Source: Bin87 sp963666415 (GTDB taxonomy: Bacteria; Chloroflexota; Dehalococcoidia; Lucifugimonadales; UBA3495). Taken from it: a stretch of 64,000 nucleotides of DNA. This document shows positions 18,397 to 27,591 of this stretch, one piece after another. The position numbers and the translations under genes are program-made. Where the stretch lies: assembly GCA_963666415.2 (NCBI GenBank), contig CAXXPD010000003.1, positions 1,116,001 to 1,180,000 of the forward strand, in the 5' to 3' direction. The notes under the pieces are model-generated. The model was not told the origin of the DNA, searched no databases, and worked only from the letters and a program-made list of their open reading frames with translations. Every line of letters begins with the position of its first letter. The stretch's first letter is position 1.

Positions 18397-18490
18397 TGTC
18401 ATTGCGAGCGCAGAGTGGCAATCTCGTCGCTGAAATCGCCGTTGTTGCCTTAAAGAGATTGCCACGTCGCTGCGCTCCTCGCAATGACAG
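18397..18490. repeat. palindromic dispersed repeat, copy 1
   Basis: A 94-bp imperfect palindrome with ends TGTCATTGCGAG and CTCGCAATGACA lies in the otherwise empty stretch between hppA and the phosphoesterase gene. Related copies are at 25495-25604 and 49757-49865. It looks like a small non-autonomous element or REP-type repeat. The rest of 18290-18569 shows nothing else. Confidence 0.85.
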
Positions 18491-18569
18491 TTGGCCGGTT
18501 GGTTTGACAAGGTGGGCACGTGTGAGCGGGCCGGATATTGTCGCCTCGGTCTGACAGTGGCTGCGGTAG

Positions 18570-19136
18570 CTATGCGTAGTCAGACAAGTTTATGATACTG
18601 GGGTCAATCTGTCCGTCGTGAATTTGCAGGAGCGCTACAGTTCCGGGCGACCCGGGGACATGGCGGCGGCCCGGATAGGTCGGGCTGCCCGGATTGATGA
18701 ACAGCACGCCGTCGCGCCATTCGATCAGTTCTTCGTGGGTATCCCCGAACGCTACCACATCCACACTCCCGCCGAATTTGCGGTGCAAGAGGTCAGGCAG
18801 CTCAGAGGCTGGGTATTGCAAGCCGGCGCCGTCGGGCGTGGTCATGATGGCGGGGGTAGGCCATTGGATGTCATGCACCATGCCGATGCGCGCCCCGGCA
18901 ACTTCAACGATGCGAGAAACGTCGGCGAGGCGATCGCCAGGTTCACGGGGGTCCTCGTAGCCACGCACCGCCAGCACCGGCGCCACCTGCTCCAGACAGT
19001 CCAGCACGCCGATACATTCCAGGTCACCGCAATGCAGCACCAGGTCGCAGCCCTCCAGGGCGTGCAGTACGTTGGCCGGCAAGTCCCAACCGCTGCCGGC
19101 GGAGTGGGTATCAGATACGAGGCCGATCTTTACCAT
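18570..19136 (-). CDS. YfcE/MJ0936-type phosphoesterase
   Basis: A 188-residue calcineurin-like phosphoesterase. Metal-binding motifs are VSDTHS near residue 7, LHCGDLECIG near residue 34, VRGYED in place of the usual GNCD, MVHD, and VAFGDTHEELIEW with INPGSPTYPGRRH near the C-terminus. The GNxD-type motif is changed to GYED, which may affect the metal site. Family members hydrolyse phosphodiesters such as bis-p-nitrophenyl phosphate in vitro. It stands alone between hppA and the LLM gene on the same strand. Confidence 0.85.
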   Translation of the reverse strand: MVKIGLVSDTHSAGSGWDLPANVLHALEGCDLVLHCGDLECIGVLDCLEQVAPVLAVRGYEDPREPGDRLADVSRIVEVAGARIGMVHDIQWPTPAIMTTPDGAGLQYPASELPDLLHRKFGGSVDVVAFGDTHEELIEWRDGVLFINPGSPTYPGRRHVPGSPGTVALLQIHDGQIDPSIINLSDYA

Positions 19137-19186
19137 GACACGTTAGTATCCCCGAACGCGTTGCATTTCGGCACAAATTATCAGGT

Positions 19187-20191
19187 CTAGGGCGCCAGCG
19201 CTTCTAAAGTACCGAGCATAGTTTCGCGATCTGTGCCGTGGGGGAAGGCGACGATGGGCATATCGACGCCGTTGGCTCTGAATCTGTCCATTTTCCGTCG
19301 GCAATCTCCGGGCGAACCAATGACGGTGATGCTGTCGATCATTTCATCGGTAATTGCGGCGGCGGCTTTGCTCCGGTCGCCTTCTGCCCAGGCAGCCCGC
19401 ACCGTATCACCCTCGGACCGGTAGCCGTACCGACAGAACAGGTCGTAGTAATACTGGCCCATACCGCCAACATAAAACGCCATGTGAGCCCGGGCCTGGG
19501 CGGTGGCATCCGCCAGCGCGTCGCCGTCGTCGGTGGCACAGCACAGGATTTGAGGCGCGGTGGTGATGTCGGCGATGGAACGTCCGGCAGCTTCGGCGGC
19601 GTCGACCAGCGGCTGTTTGATTTGGGGGAGTTGCTCGCAGTGCATCCAGATGGGCAACCAGCCATCGGCCAGCTCGCCGGTGAGCTGTAGGTTGCGGCTT
19701 CCCAGCGACGCTACGTAGATGGGTATGCGTTCCTGAACCGGCGATACTCCCATGCGGAAGCGTTTCAGTTCATAAAACTTGCCTTCGTAGTTGACGCGGC
19801 CTCCGGAGAGGGCCATCCGCACTATGTCGATGTACTCCCGGGTGCGAGTAACCGGATGGTCGAATTTGACGCCGTGCCAGTCTTCGATGACTATACGCCC
19901 GCTGGTGCCCAAGCCCAGGATGGCCCGCCCGCCGCTGATGCAGTCCAGCGACGCGATGCTCTGCGCGATCAGTCCCGGCGTGCGGCTGTACACCGTGACA
20001 ATGCCCGTGCCCAATCCGATGCGCTCGGTGTGGCACGCCAGCATAGTCAGTACGGTGAGCGCATCCCGCCCCCATGATTCGCCGGTCCAGAAAGAATGGT
20101 AGCCCAACCGGTCGGCGGCCTGGGCTATTGGGATCAGGTCGGTGTCGTCGTTGTTGTCGCGGCTGCTGAAGGTGAGGGCGATGGCGTCCAT
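19187..20191 (-). CDS. LLM-class (luciferase-like) flavin-dependent oxidoreductase
   Basis: This is a TIM-barrel flavin or F420-dependent oxidoreductase of 334 residues. Family patterns are ADRLGYHSFWTGESWGRDA near residue 30, LACHTERIGLGTGIVTVYSRTP, GRAILGLGTSGRIVIEDWHGV, RMGVSPVQERIPIYVASLG, and a C-terminal VIGSPGDCRRKMDRF. The ATG at 20191 opens MDAIALTFSS, the usual family start, and is preferred to the TTG at 20227. F420 versus FMN use cannot be decided. Such genes are numerous in SAR202-type Chloroflexota, which supports the suggested host. Confidence 0.88.
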   Translation of the reverse strand: MDAIALTFSSRDNNDDTDLIPIAQAADRLGYHSFWTGESWGRDALTVLTMLACHTERIGLGTGIVTVYSRTPGLIAQSIASLDCISGGRAILGLGTSGRIVIEDWHGVKFDHPVTRTREYIDIVRMALSGGRVNYEGKFYELKRFRMGVSPVQERIPIYVASLGSRNLQLTGELADGWLPIWMHCEQLPQIKQPLVDAAEAAGRSIADITTAPQILCCATDDGDALADATAQARAHMAFYVGGMGQYYYDLFCRYGYRSEGDTVRAAWAEGDRSKAAAAITDEMIDSITVIGSPGDCRRKMDRFRANGVDMPIVAFPHGTDRETMLGTLEALAP

Positions 20192-20269
20192 ATAATCTGT
20201 TATCCCGGGAAGACCGAATTGCGGCAAAACTGAGGTGGAAGCGTTGTTGTGGCGATGTCGTGTCGAGGG

Positions 20270-20869
20270 TTAGTTTCGATTTTGCCAGATGATGTACGGG
20301 TCCAGCGCGTCGCCGGTGAGGGATTCGCCCAGGGCTTCGCTGGTAATGGGGTAGGTTTGCGACTCCTGGATAACCAGTTCGCGCATCTTTTCGCCCCATT
20401 TGTTCACGTCAGCGGGTTCGGCGCGGCCCGAAAGCATATCGGTGAAACCCTCAACCAGCTGGTCGACCGGAGCGGCCAGAACGGGGCCGGAAATGACGTA
20501 CACCACTACCTCAGGCAGGTTTTCTTCGTCGTGGAAGTCAACCCCCAGGCGTTCCAGGATAGAGTTCATCGCTACGGCCCGCACGATTTCGTCCGCCTGG
20601 GTCGGCATGTTCATCATGTGTGCGAATGGGTGGTCCTGCCCTTCCCGCAGGGAGATGGAAAATTCGTTTTCCACGGCTCGGTAATATTCGTCATTGAACA
20701 CGTCATCGGCGGATACCAGAGTGATGGTCGCCGGGGAGACGCGTAAGTCTACGGCGATGAATTCCTGCAGATGGGGAAATATTGCCAGGGTAATGTCGGG
20801 CCGACGGCCGTTGGGCAACGGGCCGCCGTTCAGTTCCTCGAACAAAGCTGCGCTCCTTGTGATTGGCAA
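20270..20869 (-). CDS. conserved-looking hypothetical protein
   Basis: A 199-residue soluble protein, start TTG (PITRSAALFEELN). No family was recognised. It has no signal peptide or membrane segment. The composition is acidic, with a DDVFNDEYYRAVENEF helix and a YPITSEALGESLTGDALDPY C-terminal stretch. It follows the HAD gene and precedes the LLM gene on the same strand with gaps under 120 bases, so it may share their transcript. Confidence 0.6.
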   Translation of the reverse strand: MPITRSAALFEELNGGPLPNGRRPDITLAIFPHLQEFIAVDLRVSPATITLVSADDVFNDEYYRAVENEFSISLREGQDHPFAHMMNMPTQADEIVRAVAMNSILERLGVDFHDEENLPEVVVYVISGPVLAAPVDQLVEGFTDMLSGRAEPADVNKWGEKMRELVIQESQTYPITSEALGESLTGDALDPYIIWQNRN

Positions 20870-20935
20870 CGTCCGGCCGGATCGCCGGCGGTTTAGCCAG
20901 AAAGGGTGATCGAAGTTAGCGAGGACGTGGGCGGG

Positions 20936-21697
20936 TTACGCGTTGACCAAACGTTTCACAGCGTCGGGTACGCCGGAAAGGTCATCTACCGTTTCATCGG
21001 CCTGCGAGTTCGGGTCATCCGGGTCTTCCGGTTCATAGAAACCTTGAATCCAGACCGACTTCATACCGATCCGGTTGGCGCCGACTACGTCGTTGGTAAC
21101 ATGGTCTCCGATGTGGATCGTGGTCGCAGGCGTGGCCCTCAGTGATTCAATGGTCATCAGGAATATCTCATCAGAGGGTTTCGCCAGCAATACTTCGTCG
21201 GAGAAGGTCAGCGTGTCGAAGTATTCCACGATCCCGTTCCGCCGCAGAAATTCCCGGAACGTGTAGCCCGGAGTCATGCCCGTGTTGGAGATGAGGCCAA
21301 TATTCAAACCCAGCTGATGCACCGATTCCAGGGTTTGATGCGTGGCGTCGTGAAAGATCGGCGGGAATTCGAAAAATGATTCAGCGTACACCCTTTCGAT
21401 CTCGGCGATGGTTTCTTCTGACAGGCGGTCCACCAGACCCTCGCTGACGAGGTTGATGAAGATTTCCACCTGATTGCGAAAGCTGACGTCCTTGTTGGTG
21501 TCGCGGACGGCACGGCAGGCGCGGTAACAGGCGCGGTAAGCCTCTCGGATGTGGTCGGGGTCAAACTCCTCGCCGTGGCCGCGTAAAAGGTCGTGAGCGC
21601 CGTCCAGTCGCACCTGCGCCCGTTTCTGTCCCAGCTCCCGGTTGTCCAGGATTAGGGTTTGCCACAAATCGAAAGTTACTGCCGTGATGGTGGACAC
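20936..21697 (-). CDS. HAD-superfamily hydrolase
   Basis: All four HAD motifs are visible in this 253-residue protein: motif I VTFDLWQTL near residue 8 (with Trp-Gln where many members have DxDGT), motif II GLISNTGMTPG, motif III KPSDEIF, and motif IV IHIGDHVTNDVVGANRIGM. A helical cap lies between motif I and II. It probably acts as a small-molecule phosphatase or dehalogenase-like hydrolase. The second acidic residue of motif I (DxD) is replaced by Trp (DLW), which is commoner in haloacid dehalogenases than in phosphatases. Confidence 0.85.
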   Translation of the reverse strand: MSTITAVTFDLWQTLILDNRELGQKRAQVRLDGAHDLLRGHGEEFDPDHIREAYRACYRACRAVRDTNKDVSFRNQVEIFINLVSEGLVDRLSEETIAEIERVYAESFFEFPPIFHDATHQTLESVHQLGLNIGLISNTGMTPGYTFREFLRRNGIVEYFDTLTFSDEVLLAKPSDEIFLMTIESLRATPATTIHIGDHVTNDVVGANRIGMKSVWIQGFYEPEDPDDPNSQADETVDDLSGVPDAVKRLVNA

Positions 21698-21757
21698 GAT
21701 GCAATCCCTGCCAGGCGAGAAGAGGTGAGTCGGGTGGAGGTTGGGTTCGCAGTAGGG

Positions 21758-23170
21758 TTACAGGGGTGGCCGTTGATTGTGCCAGTCGGTGGCCTGCTGG
21801 TAGGCGTAGGCAGCCCGTAGCACGGTTGATTCGTCGAAGTTGCGACCCGCCAGGTGCAACCCCGCCGGCAGGCCATCATCCGCGAACCCGCACGGCACTG
21901 AGATGGCCGGGGAGCCGGTGATGTTGTAAACCCGGGTGTAACGGGTCAGCAGCGGCACGGCCGGCACCGATTCGCCGTCGATGTCGATGCGGCGTTCCAG
22001 AATTACCGGCGCCGTTACCGGTTCCACGGGGCCAGCCAAAAGGTCGACGTTTTTCAGCAGGTCGGCAACCTGCCGGCAAAAAACCTGCCGGGCCTGTTGG
22101 GCGCGCAGATATTCGCCGGCTGAGATGAACAGGCCTTCTTCCAGGCGGTCGCGCACCTGCGGGTAGAGCTTGTCGCCATCGCTGAGCAGAATGTCGCGAT
22201 GCGCGGCGGTGGCCTCGGCGCTGAGGATGACGTTGCTGATGGCCTGGGCGTACTGGAACATCGGGAGGGACACTTCGACAATCTCGGCGCCCAGCTCACC
22301 GAGCACGCCGATAGCCCGGTGCGCCAGGTTGGCAACCTGAGAGTCGATGGGCCCGTCGAAATACTCTTTCACCACACCAATGCGCAGGCCCCGCACGTCG
22401 CCGGTAAGCGCGGCTGTGTAGTCGGGCACCGGCAAATTGGCGGTAACGTGGTCGCGGGGATCGGGCCCGGCGATGGCGTTCATTGTCAGGGCGGCGTCCT
22501 CTACGGTGCGAACCATAGGGCCGGGATGGTCAAGGCACCAGGACAGCGGCGTAAGCCCGGCGCGGCTAACCCTGCCGTAGGTGGGTTTCAGTCCCACGAT
22601 TCCGCACAGGGCGGCGGGAATGCGAACGCTGCCGCCGGTGTCGCTACCCATCGTGATGGTGCATTGGCCGGCGGCGGTTGCCGAACCGCTGCCGCCGCTG
22701 GAACCGCCGGTAATGCGCTCCGGGTTCCAAGGGTTGTGCATATGGCCGTAGTCAGCGTTTTCTCCCGTGGGGCCGAAGGCCAGCGGGTGCATATTGAGCT
22801 TGCCCAGCAGTATCGCGCCAGCCTCGCTGAACCTGGCGGCGACGGTGCAATCCTGCGTTGGCACGTGGGTGTCGTAGATACGGGTGCCCGAGGTCGTGCG
22901 GACGCCGGCAGTGTGGAACAGGTCTTTGAGGCCGACTGGAATGCCGTGCAATGGGCCCCGGTAGTTGCCGCGCCCAATGTCCTGCTCGGCGCGCCGGGCG
23001 GCGGCGCGGGCCTGTTCCGGAATCAGCGTTATGAAGGAATTTAGCGTCGGCTCGGTGGCTTCAATGCGGTCCAGACAGGCGTCAACCACGTCCACCGGAG
23101 AGATTTCGCGGTCGCGAATCAGGCCGGACAATTCCCATGCCGACATATAATGCAATTCCTGGGCAGGCAT
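21758..23170 (-). CDS. amidase-signature family amidase (GatA-like)
   Basis: An amidase-signature hydrolase of about 470 residues. Catalytic Lys lies in IPVGLKDLFHTAG near residue 80, the Gly/Ser-rich stretch is TGGSSGGSGSATAAGQC, and the Ser-cis-Ser pair lies in MGSDTGGSVRIPAALCG near residue 175. The preferred ATG at 23170 follows a TGAGGA ribosome-binding sequence; an ATG 15 bases further up is also open. No GatB or GatC gene is nearby, so it is more likely a stand-alone amide hydrolase than part of the tRNA amidotransferase. A 67-codon gene lies about 90 bases upstream and may form a subunit. Confidence 0.88.
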   Translation of the reverse strand: MPAQELHYMSAWELSGLIRDREISPVDVVDACLDRIEATEPTLNSFITLIPEQARAAARRAEQDIGRGNYRGPLHGIPVGLKDLFHTAGVRTTSGTRIYDTHVPTQDCTVAARFSEAGAILLGKLNMHPLAFGPTGENADYGHMHNPWNPERITGGSSGGSGSATAAGQCTITMGSDTGGSVRIPAALCGIVGLKPTYGRVSRAGLTPLSWCLDHPGPMVRTVEDAALTMNAIAGPDPRDHVTANLPVPDYTAALTGDVRGLRIGVVKEYFDGPIDSQVANLAHRAIGVLGELGAEIVEVSLPMFQYAQAISNVILSAEATAAHRDILLSDGDKLYPQVRDRLEEGLFISAGEYLRAQQARQVFCRQVADLLKNVDLLAGPVEPVTAPVILERRIDIDGESVPAVPLLTRYTRVYNITGSPAISVPCGFADDGLPAGLHLAGRNFDESTVLRAAYAYQQATDWHNQRPPL

Positions 23171-23257
23171 GGCGTTCCTCACCATCGATAAAGGGCTACG
23201 CTGAAAAAGGGCTAAGGGTTGGGGCGTTGCGAGCGCTGGACTTACAACGGTAAGGGC

Positions 23258-23461
23258 TTACTCCGAGGCAGCGATGAAGGCAGACGGCGATTCTGCATCG
23301 CTGACGTCGATCTCGTATAGGCTGCTGATTCCGCTGCGCATCATCTGTACACGCCGGTGCAAGTCCTCCATCCGCTCGGCATCGGAAGTATCCAGGCCGG
23401 CGGCAGCGGCCATGCGGAGGAACGCATCGAGGGAAAATTCGGCAGCTGATTCGGTCGCCAT
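23258..23461 (-). CDS. small hypothetical protein upstream of amidase
   Basis: A 67-residue open frame starting at ATG 23461 (MATESAAEFSLDAFLRM). It is mostly helical with an AAAAGLDTSDAERMEDL turn. Position and size recall the small AtzG- or GatC-like partners encoded beside amidases, but no sequence match was recognised, so this is inference from context only. The open frame continues upstream to 23548 in a Pro-rich stretch that is unlikely to be coding. Confidence 0.5.
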   Translation of the reverse strand: MATESAAEFSLDAFLRMAAAAGLDTSDAERMEDLHRRVQMMRSGISSLYEIDVSDAESPSAFIAASE

Positions 23462-23651
23462 AGTTGGCTCTGGATGCGCCGGGTGGGTGGGTTCATCAGA
23501 CGGCCGGCGAGGGACGGTCATTATGGCGCAAGGCGCGCCGGTTGGCAAATCACAACCGGGTGGTTGAGCGCTGGCGCAGAGACAATTCCCGATGCCGGGT
23601 ATGGGCTATACTTTTTTGTGTTTTACGCCCCAAAGTTGATGTGGTTCCGAG

Positions 23652-24497
23652 ATGACAACAGCATATTGCACTTTTTGCGGCGCTGCGGTTTTGCTGGGTT
23701 CGGGCGCCTGTCCGGGCTGCGGGCGGCGAGTCGGCGGACTGGATCAACTGGACCCGTCCGGCGGGGAGCAATGGGGTCTCTGGTCGGTGGGCGGCGGATT
23801 GGCGGCGCTGGTACTAACCACGATTCTGATTACAACGGTGGCGTTTTGGCTGCTGCTGCCGGCGTGCGATGCCACGGGTGGACCGCCGGCGGAATGCCGC
23901 GACAAACCATTTGGCATCGAAATGTCATTGCCGGCAGTTACGTTGATTTCCACCATTGTCCTGGGAATTGCCCAGGTTACGCTGGTGTGGATGCTGGCGT
24001 TCCGGCGTTTCCGCCCGTCCCCCCGGTTGCTGGGCTTCACGCGGCCCCAGCGGTCCCGGTGGCAGACTGGAGGCGCAGTGTTGGTGGCGATCTTCGCAAG
24101 CGTCGGGTTCGCCCATCTGTACGGGCTGACGACAACTGCACTAGGTTGGGATTTTTTGACGCCGCCGGAACTGGAACCAGATCTGGTGCTGCCCGGCGCG
24201 CTGGCGGCGCTGAGTTTCGTCGCGCTGGCAATCTGGACGCCGTTGGTCGAGGAAGCTTTTTTTCGTGGGTTTGTGTTTCGCGGCCTGGTAAACCGATGGG
24301 GTTCGGTCGCCGGTCTGGTTTTGTCTGCGGCGGTTTTCACCGGGATGCACTTTTCGCTGCCGGTGATGCTGCCCATATTCGTTACCGGTTTGCTCCTGGG
24401 GGGCTTATACTGGTACACGCGGTCGCTGTGGCCATCCATCATCATGCACGGTTTGCAAAACGGGCTGGCGGTGTTGCTGGCGATTAACCTGGCCTGA
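23652..24497 (+). CDS. CPBP-family intramembrane protease with N-terminal zinc ribbon
   Basis: The N-terminus carries a zinc ribbon (CTFCG and CPGCG, residues 6-24), followed by several membrane segments. The CPBP/CAAX-protease motifs are VEEAFFRGFVFRGL near residue 200, FTGMHFSLPV, and MHGLQNGLAVLL near the C-terminus, which together supply the Glu and His residues of the intramembrane site. The combination of a zinc ribbon with a CPBP domain is plausible for a membrane protein involved in peptide or prenyl-protein processing. It precedes trpA by 84 bases on the same strand. Confidence 0.85.
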   Translation: MTTAYCTFCGAAVLLGSGACPGCGRRVGGLDQLDPSGGEQWGLWSVGGGLAALVLTTILITTVAFWLLLPACDATGGPPAECRDKPFGIEMSLPAVTLISTIVLGIAQVTLVWMLAFRRFRPSPRLLGFTRPQRSRWQTGGAVLVAIFASVGFAHLYGLTTTALGWDFLTPPELEPDLVLPGALAALSFVALAIWTPLVEEAFFRGFVFRGLVNRWGSVAGLVLSAAVFTGMHFSLPVMLPIFVTGLLLGGLYWYTRSLWPSIIMHGLQNGLAVLLAINLA

Positions 24498-24580
24498 GGC
24501 GCGGCGTACCATAAACCTGCTTTGCCACGCGCAATTGCGCGCCCGTGTTGACACCGAGCCAAAAGACAACGAGGTTTTGA

Positions 24581-25396
24581 ATGGCCGTAAACCCTCAGAC
24601 ACGAACTGACCGTATTGCCGACCGTTTCGCTGCCATCAAGGCCGAGGGTCGGCCGGGACTGGTGGTTTTTATGACCGTTGGGCATCCTTACCGCGACGCC
24701 GCGCTGGAGATAGCTCCGCAACTGGCCGCTGCCGGCGCGGACGCCATCGAACTGGGGATGCCATTCAGCGACCCGATGGGTGAGGGGCCGGTCATCCAGG
24801 AGTCCAGCTTTGTCGCGTTGCAAAACGGCGTTACCACCCAAGATTGCCTGGACACTGCGGCGGCGGTGCGTCCGGACATAGGCGATACACCGTTGATTTT
24901 GATGGGTTACTACAACCCCGTCCTGTCCTACGGGCTGGAACGGTTTGCAAGGGCGTGCGCCACAGCAACGGTGGACGGGTTGATCATAGTGGATTTGCCG
25001 TACACCGAAGCCGGGCCGCTGGTTGGCCACCTGGAGCCATTCGGCATCCACCTGATTCCGTTGCTGGCGCCAACCAGCACCGACGAGAGCATTGCCCAAT
25101 CCGTGCGCCACGGCGGTGGGTTCGTTTATTGCATTAGCGTAACGGGCGTTACCGGCGCCCGCTCCGAGCTGTCAGACCGGGGCCTGGAACTGGTGGACCG
25201 GGTGCGGCAGCAGACCGATCTACCGGTGGCGGTTGGCTTCGGTATCTCCACCCGGGAGCACGTGCTGGACGTTGGCAAGCGGGCCGACGCCGCGGCGGTG
25301 GGCAGCGTCCTGGTGCGGGCGTTGGGGGATGGACCGCCGGCGGAAGCTGGCCAGCGCGCCGCCACCGTGGTGAGTAGCCTATCCGGGCGCCTATAG
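24581..25396 (+). CDS. trpA: tryptophan synthase alpha subunit
   Basis: TrpA cleaves indole-3-glycerol phosphate to indole and glyceraldehyde 3-phosphate as half of the alpha2beta2 complex. The TIM-barrel motifs are AIELGMPFSDP (catalytic Glu) near residue 50, LILMGYYNPVLSYG, VDGLIIVDLPYTEA, APTSTDESI, CISVTGVTGAR and VGFGIS. The segment after PFSDP reads MGEGPVIQ where nearly all members have ADGP.IQ, so the second catalytic acid (Asp60 in Salmonella) is Glu here. No trpB gene is adjacent. Length (271) is normal. Confidence 0.92.
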   Translation: MAVNPQTRTDRIADRFAAIKAEGRPGLVVFMTVGHPYRDAALEIAPQLAAAGADAIELGMPFSDPMGEGPVIQESSFVALQNGVTTQDCLDTAAAVRPDIGDTPLILMGYYNPVLSYGLERFARACATATVDGLIIVDLPYTEAGPLVGHLEPFGIHLIPLLAPTSTDESIAQSVRHGGGFVYCISVTGVTGARSELSDRGLELVDRVRQQTDLPVAVGFGISTREHVLDVGKRADAAAVGSVLVRALGDGPPAEAGQRAATVVSSLSGRL

Positions 25397-25494
25397 CGTC
25401 GGTTCGCGCCGGGGACGTATACGGCGAAAATCAGCCTTGAAACCCTTTGACAACCCTCAAGCGTACCGGCTTTCACATTACTGCGTACCCACAT

Positions 25495-25604
25495 TGTCAT
25501 TGCGAGCGTAGCGCGGCAATCTCGTCGCCGTAGCAACGGCGGTTCGCCGACGTGTGTTCAGCCTCATCGGGATTGCCACGTCGCTAAGCTCCTCGCAATG
25601 ACAG
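25495..25604. repeat. palindromic dispersed repeat, copy 2
   Basis: This 110-bp copy has the same ends as copy 1 (TGTCATTGCGAG / CTCGCAATGACA) and the same internal half-sites around GGCAATCTCGTCG and GATTGCCACGTCG. It lies directly before the left target duplication of the IS66 element, in the original gap between trpA and the DAHP synthase promoter. Confidence 0.85.
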
Positions 25605-26224
25605 ATTAGAGTGGATGCGTAACTGTTCAGATTTGAGGGGAAGTGAGCAGTTGGCGGCAGGCGGCGAGGGGGTTCAGGCCTCGTGCGCGCCAGGTGCCGA
25701 AGATGGATGCCAGCGTCATCTTGCTCTCGGTACCACGTTCCGACCGGGTGCCCCCGCTGATCTTGCGGCTGATAACCACATGGCGCAGGCTGCGCTCGGC
25801 GGGGTTGTTGTCCGACGGCACGTCCGGTTCGGCCACGAAGACGAAGAGTTCCTTGATGTGGCGCTCAATGCGCCGGCACAGCCGGCCCTGCAGAGCTAGC
25901 GGGTCAGCCAGGAAGGGCTGGCAGATGACCAGCAGCTGCCGCTCCCAGGCCAGTTGAGCGGTGCGCCGTCGTCGTGCCTGAGGATGGGTGAAAGACCTGG
26001 CCTCGACATAGAGCTGATGGACTGCCGCAGCCCACTGGGCCAGCGCGGTGTCCTTGGCTGGACTTTGCACAAAATTTAGATACGTGGCCGAATCGGCGCA
26101 CTTCGTGCTGTGGCTGGCCTACTGAACTATTCAACTGTCGGGGTTCAACCCTCGACTTTGTACAAAAGCTAGATGAATTATAAGAACAGGGTAAGCTCGA
26201 CCAAATCATCAAAAGAGGTCGAGT

Positions 26225-27591
26225 ATGCCTACCCTGCCCGCAGTCATAGTAACCCTGCTGCTGCCCTTTGAGCACCTGTTTGACCCCAGGACCTGGCGCA
26301 AAGCCCAACTCCTGGCCATGGGAGCGATCCTGTCTCCCGGCAAACGCACCGTGTCCTCCGCCCTCAACATCCTGGGGATTGGGCAGCACGGCGACTTCGC
26401 CATCTATCACCACGTGCTCAACCGTGCCCGATGGTCGCCGCTGCAACTGAGCCGGGTGCTGTTGCTGCTGGTGGCCGGGCGCCTTGGTTCATCCACCGAG
26501 CCGTTGGTGTTCGGCATTGACGAGACGGTGGAACGACGCTGGGGCCGGAAGATTGCGGCCAAGGGACGGTATCGGGATCCGGTGCGGTCCAAGGACGACC
26601 AGGTGGTGATGACCCCCGGATTGCAATGGGTGAGCCTGATGTTGCTGACGCGTATCGGATGGGCGGGTCGACACTGGGCGCTACCGTTTTTGACCGCGCT
26701 GGTGGTGTCGGCCCGCTACGACCGGCGCAAAGGCCGCCGGCACAAGACGGTCACCGACTACGCCCAGCAGATGCTGGTCTGCCGGCGCCGGTGGCTGCCG
26801 GACCGGGACCTGGTGGTGGTGGCCGATGGCGGCTACGCCAAGCGCGAGTTCCTGCGGCATTGCCAGAGTATGTCAAAGCCGATTGTCGTCGTCACCAAAC
26901 TGCGCAAGGACGCATCCCTGTACCAGCCCGCGCCACCGCGGCGGCCCGGCCAGATCGGGCGGCCCCGGGTGGTCGGCGCGCGATTGCCCAGTCCCACGGC
27001 GGTGCTGGACGATCCCGCTACACAATGGATTCCCTACCGCATGGACCCCCTACCGCGCCACCGGTTCCGACGGCAGTACCGCCATGGTCGAGCTCGCTTC
27101 GGGCGTAGCGCTGTGGTACCACGGCGGGCCGCCGCGCCTTCCCATACGTTGGGTCGTCATCAGATACCTGGAGGAGCGCCGCGGGCCCTATGCTTTGCTA
27201 TGCACCGACACCGAGGCGGAACCCCTGCGGATACTGCAGTGGTATCTGCTGCGCTGGCAGGTCGAGGTGACCTTTGAGGAGCTGCGGGCTCACCTGGGCG
27301 TGGAAACCCAGCGCCAGTGGTCGGAACGAGCCATCGCCCGAACCACCCCCGCGCTCTTTGGCCTGTTCAGCGTGGTGACGCTGGCAGCGGATATCCTGAT
27401 CGAACAGCGTGGCGGCATGGCGCCGCGCACCGCGGCGTGGTATGACAAAACCAGCCCTTCCTTCGCCGACGCCATCGCCCTGGTCAGACGACACCTCTGG
27501 GTGCAGCAGGGAACTTTTATGCCGTCCGAGCGCGAGCACGAATCGATAAAAGTCCCGCGCCTCTTGTACCACAGGATGCTCGACACGCTAG
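26225..27591 (+). pseudogene. IS701-like DDE transposase, copy A, frameshifted and interrupted
   Basis: The N-terminal half is intact (MPTLPAVIVTLLLPFEHLF, VFGIDETVERRWGRKI with the first Asp, VVVADGGYAKREFL with the second). Near 27040 a 16-bp duplication around CCTACCGC shifts the frame, so the catalytic Glu region (VTFEELRAHLGVETQRQW) continues in another frame. An IS630 element then cuts off the last codons at 27591. Compared with the intact 454-residue copy C the protein is otherwise nearly identical. Assignment to IS701 rather than another IS4-superfamily group is tentative. Confidence 0.8.

Noticed and set aside
18397..18490. Palindromic repeat as an ordinary terminator of hppA
   Set aside because: hppA ends at 16211 on the other side; the repeat lies upstream of its start, and the same sequence occurs at two other unrelated places.
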